Shown here one piece after another: positions 49,572-58,831 of a stretch of 64,000 nucleotides of DNA; positions within the stretch are counted from its first letter, which is position 1; each line of letters starts with the position of its first letter. The position numbers and the translations under genes are program-made. The notes under the pieces are model-generated. The model ran no database searches, was not told where the DNA came from, and worked only from the letters and a program-made list of their open reading frames with translations. Source of the DNA: Oscillospiraceae bacterium (GTDB lineage Bacteria > Bacillota > Clostridia > Oscillospirales > Ruminococcaceae); assembly GCA_022835495.1 (NCBI GenBank), contig BQOK01000001.1, positions 1,736,001 through 1,800,000 on the forward strand, in the 5' to 3' direction.

Positions 49572-50777
49572 ATGAAAAGATTCTTGAGTGCGGCGCTTGC
49601 AGCGGCCATGGCGGTAAGCCTGGTTGCCTGCGGCGGCACCACTTCGGCCCCTGCGGGCTCCACCCCGGCCGGTTCCACAGCTTCCGGCTCCACGGTTTCC
49701 GGCAATGCCGGCGGCTCTGCGGCAGCCCCGCTGAAGATCGGCGGCATTGGGCCCCTGACCGGCGGCGCGGCCATTTACGGTGTTGCCGTGAAGCAGGGCG
49801 CCGAGTTGGCGGTGGAGGAGATCAACGCCCTGGGCGGCATGCAGTTTGAGCTGAACTTCCAGGACGACGAGCACGACCCCGAAAAATCTGTGAATGCCTA
49901 CAATGCCCTGAAGGACTGGGGCATGCAGGTGCTGCTGGGCACCGTGACCACCGGCCCCTGCCTGGCGGTGGCCTCGGAGGCGGAAGCCGACAATATGTTC
50001 CTGCTCACCCCCTCTGCCTCTGCGGTGGACGTGGTGAAGGGCGAAAACGCGTTCCAGGTGTGCTTTACCGACCCGAACCAGGGCGTTGGCTCGGCCGATT
50101 ACATTGCCGATAACAAGCTGGCCACCAAGGTGGCGGCGATCTACGACGCTTCCGACGCTTATTCTTCGGGCATTTATGCCAAATTTGCGGAGGAAGCCGC
50201 AGCCAAGGGTCTGGAAGTTGTTTCGGCCGAGTCCTTTACTGCCGACAGCAAGACCGACTTTTCCGTGCAGGTGCAGAAGGCCAAGGCCGCGGGCGCGGAG
50301 CTGATGTTCCTGCCCATCTACTACAACGAAGCCAACCTGATCATCCAGGAGATGAAAAAGCAGGGCTACGACGCGGCGGTGTTTGGCTGCGACGGCCTGG
50401 ACGGCCTGCTGACCATCAAGGGCGCGGACACCAGCCTGTTTGAGGGCGTGATGCTGCTTACCCCGTTTGCGGCCGACGCGCAGGACGACATGACCAAGAA
50501 CTTCGTTGCCAAATACGAGGAGAAGTACGGCGAAACCCCGAACCAGTTTGCGGCGGACGCCTACGACGGCGTTTACATCATCAAGGCTGCGATGGAGCAG
50601 GCTGCCGCCAACACTTCCATGAGTGCTTCTGAGCTGTGCGATCTGCTCAAGCCCGCCATGACCGCCATCAGTGTGGACGGCCTGACCGGCGACGGCATGA
50701 CCTGGGCTGCCAGCGGTGAGGTCAGCAAGGCCCCCCGTGCAGTGAAGATCGAGAACGGCGCCTACACCGCAATGTAA
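49572..50777 (+). CDS. livK: Branched-chain amino-acid ABC transporter substrate-binding lipoprotein
   Basis: 401 residues from the ATG at 49572 (AGGAGGG). Lipoprotein signal with Cys 20 (VACGG), a Thr/Ser/Gly linker, then a type 1 periplasmic binding fold of the LivK group (KIGGIGPLTGGAAIYGVAVK, then QGAELAVEEINALGGMQFEL). Delivers leucine/isoleucine/valine or related ligands to LivHMGF. It has its own promoter and a terminator downstream, allowing more binding protein than permease. Confidence 0.93.
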   Translation: MKRFLSAALAAAMAVSLVACGGTTSAPAGSTPAGSTASGSTVSGNAGGSAAAPLKIGGIGPLTGGAAIYGVAVKQGAELAVEEINALGGMQFELNFQDDEHDPEKSVNAYNALKDWGMQVLLGTVTTGPCLAVASEAEADNMFLLTPSASAVDVVKGENAFQVCFTDPNQGVGSADYIADNKLATKVAAIYDASDAYSSGIYAKFAEEAAAKGLEVVSAESFTADSKTDFSVQVQKAKAAGAELMFLPIYYNEANLIIQEMKKQGYDAAVFGCDGLDGLLTIKGADTSLFEGVMLLTPFAADAQDDMTKNFVAKYEEKYGETPNQFAADAYDGVYIIKAAMEQAAANTSMSASELCDLLKPAMTAISVDGLTGDGMTWAASGEVSKAPRAVKIENGAYTAM

Positions 50778-50793
50778 AGCGCTGAAATGCCAG

Positions 50794-50828
50794 GGGGGCT
50801 GCCGCCAAAGGGCGGCGGCCCCCTTTTT
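50794..50828 (+). terminator. Terminator after livK
   Basis: A 13-bp GC-rich stem (50794-50806 with 50811-50823, one G-U pair) followed by TTTTT, placed between livK and the livHMGF promoter. Confidence 0.85.
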
Positions 50829-50850
50829 GATACACAAAACCACAAAAAAC

Positions 50851-50879
50851 TTGTGTGCGCTTTAGAGCAGTGCTATAAT
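50851..50879 (+). promoter_or_regulatory. Promoter of livHMGF
   Basis: -35 TTGTGT (50851-50856) and -10 TATAAT (50874-50879), 17 bp apart. Confidence 0.75.
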
Positions 50880-50958
50880 AATACTTATATTTTGCGGGAG
50901 GCGGTGTGCGCCACAGGGGGGCGCGGGCCGGCTGCGGCTCTGAAGAAGGGGAGTATCT

Positions 50959-51840
50959 ATGGACTTTGTATCCTACCTCATCAATGGTATCAGCCTGGGC
51001 AGTGTGTACGCCATTATTGCCCTGGGGTATACCATGGTGTACGGCATTGCAAAGATGCTGAACTTTGCCCACGGTGACGTGATTATGGTGGGCAGCTATA
51101 TCGTGTTTATTGCGGTCAACTCCATGGGGCTGCCGTCTGTTGCGGCAATTTTGCTGTCGATCGTGGTATGTACCTTGCTGGGAATCACCATAGAGCGGCT
51201 GGCCTATAAGCCTTTGCGGGGCGCGCCCGGCCTTGCCGTGCTGATCACGGCCATTGGCGTGAGCTATCTTTTGCAGAACCTGGCGCTGCTGATCTGGGGG
51301 TCCGACCCAAAGTCCTTCAAATCGGTGGTGTCCATTCCGGCGCTGCACCTGGCGGGCGGCAGGCTGATCATTACCGGCGAGAGCATCGCCACCATCCTGG
51401 TGTCGGCCGCCATCATGGCGGCGCTCATGCTGTTTGTAAACCACACCCGCATGGGCCATGCCATGCTGGCCGTTTCCGAGGATAAGGGCGCTGCCCAGCT
51501 GATGGGGGTAAATGTGAACGCCACGATCTCGCTCACCTTTGCCATTGGCTCCGGCCTGGCCGCTGTGGCGGGCGTGCTGCTGTGCTCGGCTTACCCCTCG
51601 CTGCAGCCCACCACCGGCGCCATGCCCGGCATCAAGGCCTTTACCGCAGCGGTGTTCGGCGGCATCGGCTCCATTCCGGGCGCTATGGTGGGCGGCATCC
51701 TGCTGGGGGTGATCGAGATCTTTGGCAAGGCCTATATCTCGACCCAGCTGGCGGACGCCATTGTGTTTGCGGTGCTCATCGTTGTGCTGCTGGTCAAGCC
51801 CACAGGCCTTTTGGGCAAAAAGATCAGCGAGAAGGTGTGA
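50959..51840 (+). CDS. livH: Branched-chain amino-acid ABC transporter permease LivH
   Basis: 293 residues, about eight membrane segments. Family sequences include LINGISLGSVYAIIALGYTM, VYGIAKMLNFAHGDVIMVGS and AFTAAVFGGIGSIPGAMVGG. With LivM it forms the membrane channel. The next gene begins 10 bp later. Confidence 0.95.
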   Translation: MDFVSYLINGISLGSVYAIIALGYTMVYGIAKMLNFAHGDVIMVGSYIVFIAVNSMGLPSVAAILLSIVVCTLLGITIERLAYKPLRGAPGLAVLITAIGVSYLLQNLALLIWGSDPKSFKSVVSIPALHLAGGRLIITGESIATILVSAAIMAALMLFVNHTRMGHAMLAVSEDKGAAQLMGVNVNATISLTFAIGSGLAAVAGVLLCSAYPSLQPTTGAMPGIKAFTAAVFGGIGSIPGAMVGGILLGVIEIFGKAYISTQLADAIVFAVLIVVLLVKPTGLLGKKISEKV

Positions 51841-51850
51841 GGTGGTACAT

Positions 51851-52933
51851 ATGAATTTCTTTAAAAGAATGCAAAAATCCACCCGGAGCAACCTGATCAC
51901 CTATGGCGTTGTGCTGGCCTTTTATCTGCTCATGACCGGGCTTGCCGGCGGGGGGCTGCTGAACAACTCCATGCAGGGCATGCTGGTGCCCATCTGCACC
52001 TACGTGGTGCTGGCGGTTTCGCTGAACCTGACTGTGGGCATTCTGGGCGAATTGAGCCTTGGCCACGCGGGCTTTATGAGCGTGGGCGCCTTTTCGGGCG
52101 CTGTGTTCTGGATGCTGGCGGGGGATGGTATGCCGATCTGGCTGGGCATGCCCCTGGCCATGCTGATCGGCGGCGTGATGGCCGGTATATTCGGCTTTTT
52201 GATCGGCATTCCGGTGCTGCGCCTGCGGGGCGACTACCTGGCCATTGTGACCCTGGCGTTTGGCGAGATCATTAAAAACATTCTGAACTCCTGCTATTTG
52301 GGGGTGGACGGCAGCGGCATGCATTTCTCTTTGAAGGATGCGGCCTCGCTGAAGCTGGCGGCGGACGGCAAGGTGATCATCAACGGCGCCATCGGCATTA
52401 CGGGCCTGCACAAGGCTTCCACCTTCACCGCAGGGATTCTGCTGATCCTGGTGACCCTGTTCGTTATTTTGAACCTGATCAATTCCCGGGCGGGGCGGGC
52501 GATTATGTCCATCCGCGACAACCGCATTGCCGCCGAGGCCACCGGCATCAACGTGACCAAGTATAAGCTCATGGCGTTTATCACCTCCGCGGTGTTTGCG
52601 GGCATGGGCGGCGTTTTGTACGCGCTGAACTTCTCGACCCTGGCCGCCAAAAAGTTCGATTACAACACCTCCATCCTGGTGCTGGTGTTCGTGGTGCTGG
52701 GCGGCATCGGAAACATCCGGGGCTCTATCATTGCGGCGGCCCTGCTCACCGTGCTGCCCGAGCTGCTGCGCGGCATGCAGGAATACCGGATGCTGATCTA
52801 CGCGCTTTTGCTGATCATTATGATGATCTTTAACCAGAGCCCCCAGATGATCGCATGGCGCGAGCGCTTTGTTGCGAAATTCCACGCTATGATGCCGGAG
52901 CGCAAAAAAGCAAAGCAGAAAGGGGGCGTGTGA
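51851..52933 (+). CDS. livM: Branched-chain amino-acid ABC transporter permease LivM
   Basis: 360 residues from the ATG at 51851 (GAGGTGGTACAT upstream). Characteristic parts are LGELSLGHAGFMSVGAFSGA, LRLRGDYLAIVTLAFGEI and VFVVLGGIGNIRGSIIAAAL. Heterodimer partner of LivH. It ends 2 bp before the livG ATG. Confidence 0.95.
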   Translation: MNFFKRMQKSTRSNLITYGVVLAFYLLMTGLAGGGLLNNSMQGMLVPICTYVVLAVSLNLTVGILGELSLGHAGFMSVGAFSGAVFWMLAGDGMPIWLGMPLAMLIGGVMAGIFGFLIGIPVLRLRGDYLAIVTLAFGEIIKNILNSCYLGVDGSGMHFSLKDAASLKLAADGKVIINGAIGITGLHKASTFTAGILLILVTLFVILNLINSRAGRAIMSIRDNRIAAEATGINVTKYKLMAFITSAVFAGMGGVLYALNFSTLAAKKFDYNTSILVLVFVVLGGIGNIRGSIIAAALLTVLPELLRGMQEYRMLIYALLLIIMMIFNQSPQMIAWRERFVAKFHAMMPERKKAKQKGGV

Positions 52934-52935
52934 GT

Positions 52936-53697
52936 ATGGTGCTGCTTGAAGTGACGAACCTCGGCATTGCGTTCGGCGGCCTGCAGGCGGTGGCCCAGCT
53001 GGATATGAAGATCGAGAAGGGGCACCTGTACGGCCTGATCGGCCCCAACGGCGCGGGCAAGACCACCGTGTTCAACATGCTCACCGGCGTATACCGCCCC
53101 ACGGAAGGCGATATCATTCTGGACGGGGTGAACATCACCGGCAAAAAGCCGGAAAAAATCTGCCGCGCGGGCATTGCGCGCACCTTCCAAAACATCCGAC
53201 TGTTCAACGAGCTCACCGTGCTGGATAACGTAAAGGTGGGCCTGCACAACCAGGTGCGCTACGCAATGTGGACCGGCATTTTCCGCCTGCCCGGCTACCG
53301 GGAAAAAGAGCGCGAGATGAACAAGCAGGCCATGAAACTGCTGAAGATTTTTGATCTGGACAAGGAAGCCAGGCTGCCGGCCTCGAGCCTGCCCTACGGC
53401 AAGCAGCGCAAGCTGGAGATCGCGCGGGCCCTTGCCACCAACCCCAAGCTCCTTTTGCTGGACGAACCGGCTGCCGGCATGAACCCCAATGAAACCGAAG
53501 AGCTGATGAATACCATCAAGTCTGTTCGGGAAACCTTTGGCGTGGCGATCCTTCTGATCGAACACGATATGAACTTTGTTATGGGCATCTGCGAGCATAT
53601 CACCGTGCTGGATTACGGGCGTATCATTGCCGAAGGAAACGGCGAGGCGATCCGGAACAACCCGAAGGTGATCGCCGCGTATCTGGGAGGTGACTGA
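52936..53697 (+). CDS. livG: Branched-chain amino-acid ABC transporter ATP-binding protein LivG
   Basis: 253 residues. Walker A is GPNGAGKTT, the signature region is SSLPYGKQRKLEIARALATN (a LivG-type variant) and Walker B is LLLLDEPAAGMNP. It powers transport together with LivF. A GTG six bases upstream of the chosen ATG is an alternative start. Confidence 0.95.
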   Translation: MVLLEVTNLGIAFGGLQAVAQLDMKIEKGHLYGLIGPNGAGKTTVFNMLTGVYRPTEGDIILDGVNITGKKPEKICRAGIARTFQNIRLFNELTVLDNVKVGLHNQVRYAMWTGIFRLPGYREKEREMNKQAMKLLKIFDLDKEARLPASSLPYGKQRKLEIARALATNPKLLLLDEPAAGMNPNETEELMNTIKSVRETFGVAILLIEHDMNFVMGICEHITVLDYGRIIAEGNGEAIRNNPKVIAAYLGGD

Positions 53698-53699
53698 AG

Positions 53700-54416
53700 A
53701 TGGGGGAAATGCTGCGCGTTAGCAATCTGAATGTGTTCTACGGCTCCATCCACGCCATCCGGGACATCTCGTTCCATGTGGACGAAGGGGAGATCGTGAC
53801 CCTGATCGGCGCCAACGGTGCGGGGAAGACCACTACCATGCATGCTATCTCCGGCCTGCTGCGCCCCAAGAGCGGCGAGATCGACTTTATGGATCACCGT
53901 ATCAGCCAGATGGAAGCCCACAAAATCATCGGGCTGGGCCTTGCCCAGGTGCCGGAGGGCCGCCGTGTGTTCAGCCATCTTTCGGTGCAGGAAAACCTGG
54001 AAATGGGCGCTTACACCCGCAAGGACAGCAAAGAGGCGGTATTGGACGATTACGAGATGGTGTTTGAACGCCTGCCCCGCCTGAAGGAGCGGCGCAAGCA
54101 GCAGGCGGGCACATTGTCCGGCGGCGAGCAGCAGATGCTGGCCATTGGCCGGGCCCTGATGTGCCGCCCAAAAATGCTGCTGCTGGACGAGCCTTCCATG
54201 GGGCTTTCGCCGCTGCTTGTAAAAGAGATCTTCAAGATTATTGAGGATGTGAAAAAGGACGGCGTGACCGTGCTGCTGGTGGAGCAGAACGCCAAAATGG
54301 CGCTGGAGATCGCCGACCGGGCATATGTTCTGGAAACCGGAACCATCAAGATGGAAGGGCCGGCCGAAGAACTGGCAAATAACATTGAAGTGCGCAAAGC
54401 ATATCTGGGCTGTTAA
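53700..54416 (+). CDS. livF: Branched-chain amino-acid ABC transporter ATP-binding protein LivF
   Basis: 238 residues. Walker A GANGAGKTT, ABC signature TLSGGEQQMLAIGRALM, Walker B MLLLDEPSMGLSP. It starts 2 bp after livG behind GGAGGTGACTGAAG and is the last gene of the operon; a strong terminator follows at once. Confidence 0.95.
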   Translation: MGEMLRVSNLNVFYGSIHAIRDISFHVDEGEIVTLIGANGAGKTTTMHAISGLLRPKSGEIDFMDHRISQMEAHKIIGLGLAQVPEGRRVFSHLSVQENLEMGAYTRKDSKEAVLDDYEMVFERLPRLKERRKQQAGTLSGGEQQMLAIGRALMCRPKMLLLDEPSMGLSPLLVKEIFKIIEDVKKDGVTVLLVEQNAKMALEIADRAYVLETGTIKMEGPAEELANNIEVRKAYLGC

Positions 54417-54459
54417 AAAAGGGGCCGCCGGAAAACAGGTTTTCCGGCGGCCCCTTTTT
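54415..54459. terminator. Terminator of the liv operon
   Basis: A perfect 15-bp stem GGGGCCGCCGGAAAA with its complement (54421-54435 with 54440-54454), A6 before and T5 after; works in both directions between convergent genes. Confidence 0.88.
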
Positions 54460-54491
54460 GCGATAAGCGGCGGCGGGCACCGCCAAAGCGC

Positions 54492-56906
54492 TTATTTTTG
54501 TGCGGGGGGATTGAAAATCGCTTCCAGCGTTCGGTACAGGGCTGTCACATCGATGGGCTTTGCGATGTGCGCGTTCATCCCGGCATCCATTGCCGCGGCC
54601 ACATCCTCCTGAAAGGCATTGGCAGTCATGGCGATAATGGGAATGCTGGCGGCGTTGGGGGCATTGGAGCTGCGGATTTTCCGTGTTGTTTGGTAGCCGT
54701 CCATGCCCGGCATCTGGATATCCATCAGGATCATTTCGCAGGTTCGGCCCTCGGCGGAGCAAAACCATTCCAGCGCCTGCTTGCCGCTGGCGGCGCAGCT
54801 TACCCGGGCGCCGGCCATTTTTAAAAGCTCCACCGCGATCTCCAGGTTCAGCTCGTTGTCCTCCACCACAAGGATATGGTGGCCGGCGAGCAGGGTGGGT
54901 TTTACGATGGCGGCTGGCTTGGGGAGCGTTTGCCCCAGCCCGGTGGCGGCCATGAGGGTATTATAGAGCGAGGACGCGAACAGGGGCTTTGACAAAAACA
55001 GATCGGCGCCCGCCTGGCGGGCCTCGGCTTCGATTTCGCTGTAATCGTAGGCGGTGAGAATGATGATCAGCGTGTCGGGCCCAACGATGCTGCGGATCCG
55101 GCGGGTCGTTTCGATGCCGTTCATATCCGGCATTTTCCAGTCGATCAGGCAGATATCGTACCCGCTGCCCCGCTGGTACGCAGTGCGGATCTCGCTCACT
55201 GCTTCGGCGCCGCTGAGCACCCATTTTGCATGGATCCCAAACTTTTTCAAAAGCAGCGAGGCATAGGCGCAATCGTCCGGGTCGTCGTCGCTCACCAGCA
55301 CCCGCAGCGTTTCCATGGCGGGGTACAGCAGGGGTTTATTCTGCGATGAGAATTCAAAGGGGAGCTCCACGGTAAAAACAGTGCCCCGGCCCATCTGGCT
55401 GCGAACAGAAATGGTGCCGCCCAGAAGCCCCACCAGGTTTTTGGTAATGGGCATGCCAAGCCCCGTGCCGCCTTTGGAATTTTCCTGCTCAAAGGGCTCG
55501 TAAAGCCGCGAGAGGAATTCTTCGCTCATGCCGCACCCGGTATCGCTGACGATAAATTGCAGTGTTGCCGCGTTGCTTTTCCGGGTAAGCTGCCTTATTT
55601 CCAGTTGTACTTTCCCGTTTTGCGGGGTGAATTTTACCGCGTTCGAGAGCAGGTTAAGCAGGATCTGGCTCACCCGCATGGCGTCGCCCAGCAGTTCATC
55701 TTCCAAAATTCCGTGCACGGCGACCCGGAATTCGATGCCCTGTGCAGCCGCCTGGGGGTAAATGATGGTGGTGATGGATTCCAGGATTTGCTGCAGGTAG
55801 AACGGCTCGTGGTTTACCGTAAGCTTGCCGTCCTCGATCTTGGACATGTCCAGAATATCGTTGATCAGGGAGAGCAGGTGTTTTGCGGAAAAGGTGATCT
55901 TGCCCAGACAATCCTCAATGCGGGCGTCGTCGCCAATGTGGGCGGCGGCGATGGTGGTCATGCCAATGATGGCATTCATGGGGGTGCGGATCTCGTGGGA
56001 CATGCGGGATAAAAACTCCCGCTTGGCGGCGTTCGCCTTTTGGGCGCTGGCCAGCGCATCCTGCAAATGCTGCTTTTGATCCTCCAGCTGCTTCTGCATT
56101 TCCCGCAATTCCGTCAGATCGGTCACGTCGATGTAGATCAGCAGGTAAACTGGGCAGCCATCCATCCAGTCCACACAATCGCCGTTGACCTGCATCCAAA
56201 CGGTGCGGCCCTCCCTGTTCTGCAGCCTGCACAGAAAGTGGATGTGCTCGCCCCGCTGGGCGTGTTCCAGCTGCGGGATGATGTAATCCTTGTTCGCGTC
56301 CACATTGCTGCGGAAAAAAGGATCCTGCGGATCCCTGTTTTCCGACACGCCGAAAAAAGCTTTGAACTGGTCGTTGGCATCCAGCAGTTCAATGTTCAAA
56401 TAATCCCGTATGAGATACTTTGCCACAAACCCGGAAATATTGTTATAAGTGATGGACTGGGCCCTCTGCATTTTGACCAGATCGTCCACGTTGGTGATGA
56501 CGGTGTAGGCAATGGGATAGCCGTTCAAAATGTTTTGAGTGAAGAACCCGCACATCTGCACCCAAAGATGCCCGCCGCCCTTTACAGGCATGCGGGTGGT
56601 GAGGCGGTAGCTTGTGCGGCCCGCCTGTAAAGCGTCCATTACATGGGCGTTGATGGTTTGCAGTTCGTCCTCGTAATGATGGGCGGGATAGTACAGGTCC
56701 GGCCGGTTGTGAAACAGGGCTTCGTATTCCTGCTGAGCGTAACCTGTCATTTTATAATAAAAATCGTTGCCCCAAACCATGGTGAAATGATCGTCCAGCA
56801 AATGCTTGCTTACGCTGACCTCCATGCTGTTCATCAGCAGCTCATAGTCCTCTACCACATCGCTGTGCGCCAGAACACCGCCGCCCTTTTGATACGGCTG
56901 GTCCAT
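54492..56906 (-). CDS. Hybrid sensor histidine kinase with two receiver domains
   Basis: 804 residues, soluble. Two PAS-like sensor regions (about 20-150 and 170-275, ending VYLLIYIDVTDLTELREMQK), then HisKA with the phospho-acceptor His 304 (SRMSHEIRTPMNA), HATPase (NLLSNAVKF, DTGCGMSEEF, GGTGLGMPIT), and two REC domains with Asp 589 (CLIDWKMPD) and Asp 729 (ILMDIQMPGMDG). No Hpt domain or output regulator is seen nearby. The signal is unknown; such kinases in gut clostridia often lack a dedicated partner gene. Confidence 0.93.
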   Translation of the reverse strand: MDQPYQKGGGVLAHSDVVEDYELLMNSMEVSVSKHLLDDHFTMVWGNDFYYKMTGYAQQEYEALFHNRPDLYYPAHHYEDELQTINAHVMDALQAGRTSYRLTTRMPVKGGGHLWVQMCGFFTQNILNGYPIAYTVITNVDDLVKMQRAQSITYNNISGFVAKYLIRDYLNIELLDANDQFKAFFGVSENRDPQDPFFRSNVDANKDYIIPQLEHAQRGEHIHFLCRLQNREGRTVWMQVNGDCVDWMDGCPVYLLIYIDVTDLTELREMQKQLEDQKQHLQDALASAQKANAAKREFLSRMSHEIRTPMNAIIGMTTIAAAHIGDDARIEDCLGKITFSAKHLLSLINDILDMSKIEDGKLTVNHEPFYLQQILESITTIIYPQAAAQGIEFRVAVHGILEDELLGDAMRVSQILLNLLSNAVKFTPQNGKVQLEIRQLTRKSNAATLQFIVSDTGCGMSEEFLSRLYEPFEQENSKGGTGLGMPITKNLVGLLGGTISVRSQMGRGTVFTVELPFEFSSQNKPLLYPAMETLRVLVSDDDPDDCAYASLLLKKFGIHAKWVLSGAEAVSEIRTAYQRGSGYDICLIDWKMPDMNGIETTRRIRSIVGPDTLIIILTAYDYSEIEAEARQAGADLFLSKPLFASSLYNTLMAATGLGQTLPKPAAIVKPTLLAGHHILVVEDNELNLEIAVELLKMAGARVSCAASGKQALEWFCSAEGRTCEMILMDIQMPGMDGYQTTRKIRSSNAPNAASIPIIAMTANAFQEDVAAAMDAGMNAHIAKPIDVTALYRTLEAIFNPPAQK

Positions 56907-57026
56907 ACCCTACCGCCCCTCTTCGTCTGCACTTTTTATGCCGGATGCAATGCGCAGGGCCTGCCGCAGCGCTGTTGCCCGGTGACTCTTAAAACTGCCG
57001 GCCTGACCTTGCCCACTTACCAATAA

Positions 57027-57055
57027 AGTATAGCAAGAGTTCCCGGGAAAAGCAA
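57027..57055 (-). promoter_or_regulatory. Promoter of the hybrid kinase gene
   Basis: Minus strand -35 TTGCTT (57055-57050) and -10 TATACT (57032-57027), 17 bp apart. Confidence 0.65.
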
Positions 57056-57076
57056 CTGTTTCCCGAGGAGCGGCCG

Positions 57077-57105
57077 TTTATTTCCCGCGGAGAATATGGT
57101 ATACT
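57077..57105 (+). promoter_or_regulatory. Promoter of the GntR-type gene
   Basis: -35 TTTATT (57077-57082) and -10 TATACT (57100-57105), 17 bp apart, divergent from the kinase promoter with about 20 bp between them. Confidence 0.6.
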
Positions 57106-57144
57106 TTTTACAAAAGATCATCGTTCAGGGCGGAGGGGCGAGCG

Positions 57145-58158
57145 TTGCAACAGGATATGGAACTGCAGCAGGTTTTATATCGGCTTTTTAAAACCCAGAT
57201 CGAGTTCGGGGCGCACCGGCACGGAGAACCGCTGCCCACGATCCGGGAGGCCAGCGAGTATTTCAGGGTTTCGGTGGATACGGTCCGCCTGGTGTATCTT
57301 CGCCTGAAACAGGAGGGCTATATTTCCCTGAGCACCTGCGTGGGTGCACGGGTCAAGGTAAACTACAGCAAGGAAGAGATCCGGCAAAATATCCAGCACT
57401 TTTTCGCCGGCCGGAAAGAGACCCTTCTGGATTTGGCGCAGGCTTTGCGGCCTTTGTGCCGTTTTGCGCAGTGGTTTGCGCTGAAAAACAGCTCCGAAAA
57501 AACATTGGACGAGCTTGAGAGAAGCTGTGCGGCCCTGCATCTCTCGCCGGTTTACCGCATGCTGCAGCAGCTTGAACTGATCTACAGCCCGCTGGGGAAC
57601 GAATTGTTCATGCGGCTGATGCGGCAAATATTTCTTTTTTTCCAGGGCCCGTTTCTCAGCACGCCCCAAAATATAGAATATTTTCGGCATAAAAACCCAT
57701 TGCTTGAAATGATCCGGCTGTGCCGGCAAAAGGATTGGCCGGCCCTTTGGGATTCCGTGGATGCTTACCAAACGCAGCTGATCAAATTTTTAAAGCAATT
57801 TTACAGCGAAAACATTCGGGACCAGCCCCAGGCGGAGCCCGTTGCCTTTTCGTGGAGCATTTATAAAAAAACTTCGCAGATCTGCTATTCGCTCTGCCTG
57901 GACCTGCTGCTTGCCATGCGCGATGGCGTTTACCCGCAGGGAAGCCTGCTGCCCCCGCCCGCGAAGCTTGCGGAAGAAAAGCAGATCGCCCTGAATACGG
58001 TACGCCGCACCTATGGGCTGCTGGGCAAGCTGGGGGCGGTGCGCTCGATCAACGGGGTGGGCACCATGGTGCTGCCGCTGCAGCAGAACACAGCGAACAG
58101 CGACCTGGCCGATCCGCAGCTTCAAAAACGGCTGCTTGAGTTTGCGCAGGGCTGCTAG
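57145..58158 (+). CDS. GntR-type regulator with two winged helices, ended early by an amber codon
   Basis: 337 residues from a TTG at 57145 (GGAGGGGCG upstream) to a TAG at 58156. The first GntR winged helix is at about 8-70 (PTIREASEYFRVSVDTVRLV, then YLRLKQEGYISL) and a second at about 245-310 (LLPPPAKLAEEKQIALNTVR, then RTYGLLGKLGAVRSING). The last visible residues LLEFAQGC continue smoothly in the same frame after the TAG, so the natural protein is probably 483 residues. As it stands the DNA-binding parts are complete but the C-terminal domain is cut. Confidence 0.8.
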   Translation: MQQDMELQQVLYRLFKTQIEFGAHRHGEPLPTIREASEYFRVSVDTVRLVYLRLKQEGYISLSTCVGARVKVNYSKEEIRQNIQHFFAGRKETLLDLAQALRPLCRFAQWFALKNSSEKTLDELERSCAALHLSPVYRMLQQLELIYSPLGNELFMRLMRQIFLFFQGPFLSTPQNIEYFRHKNPLLEMIRLCRQKDWPALWDSVDAYQTQLIKFLKQFYSENIRDQPQAEPVAFSWSIYKKTSQICYSLCLDLLLAMRDGVYPQGSLLPPPAKLAEEKQIALNTVRRTYGLLGKLGAVRSINGVGTMVLPLQQNTANSDLADPQLQKRLLEFAQGC

Positions 58159-58596
58159 TTCCTGGCGTTTTCCTGCCGCGCCTGCGTGCAGGCGACGCTT
58201 GCCGGCATGGAACCGGCCTCGGTTGCAAAATGGATCGAGCGGTTCGAGGCAGTGGAGCGCGGGGGAGTATATGAAAACCTGCTTTATACCTGTTACGCTT
58301 TTGTTGCGGCCTTTGCGCCGTACCGGGCGGTCCGAACGGTATACGCCCAGTTGCTGCGAATGCTCTTTTGGGGGCTTCCTTTGCGGGAACTGCATGGGGG
58401 CCGCGAGGCTGCGAACGCCTATTTCAGCCCTTATCTGCACACGCTCAAGGGCTGCCTGCACCGCTCCGACTGGGAAACATTTGCCGAAACGCTGGAGGAA
58501 TTGCAGACCGCCGAGACCCGCTTTATAGTGGAATATCTGGCAGAGCGGGGCCTGGAAGAAGCAAGCGCGATCCGGATCCCGTTCAGAGAAACTTGA
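58159..58596 (+). pseudogene. C-terminal remainder of the GntR-type regulator after the amber codon
   Basis: Directly in frame after the TAG, 145 codons run to TGA at 58594: FLAFSCRACVQATLAGMEPA, then helical FCD-like sequence (LRMLFWGLPLRELHGGREAA). There is no good ribosome-binding site before the first Met (58207 region), so separate translation is doubtful. A terminator follows immediately. A nonsense mutation, a sequencing error or readthrough would each explain this. Confidence 0.7.
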
Positions 58597-58624
58597 AACA
58601 GCAGCCTTTTGGCTGCTGTTTTTT
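58597..58624 (+). terminator. Terminator after the GntR-type gene
   Basis: A perfect 10-bp stem AACAGCAGCC/GGCTGCTGTT (58597-58606 with 58611-58620) and TTTTC. It follows the C-terminal remainder, not the amber codon, supporting a single ancestral gene. Confidence 0.85.
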
Positions 58625-58711
58625 CATAAAAACAGGCGCCAAACACGCCACGCCCAGAGAGGGGAAACGGCGCGCAGAAACGAAAAAATTTATTTTGGCC
58701 GCAGAAACTAC

Positions 58712-58740
58712 TTTACTTGTCGTAGTAGCTGTGGTATACT
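58712..58740 (+). promoter_or_regulatory. Promoter and likely operator of the chromosomal PadR-HAAS operon
   Basis: -35 TTTACT (58712-58717) and -10 TATACT (58735-58740), 17 bp apart. The dyad ACTAC (58707-58711) / GTAGT (58722-58726) surrounds the -35, a place suited to PadR autorepression. Confidence 0.6.
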
Positions 58741-58831
58741 GTGATTACTCTACCAGATGAAGTAGATCCGGCGCACGGCCACGGGCACAACATCCGGGGT
58801 TTGCGCTCACAGGGAAGGGAAGTGACAGGGC

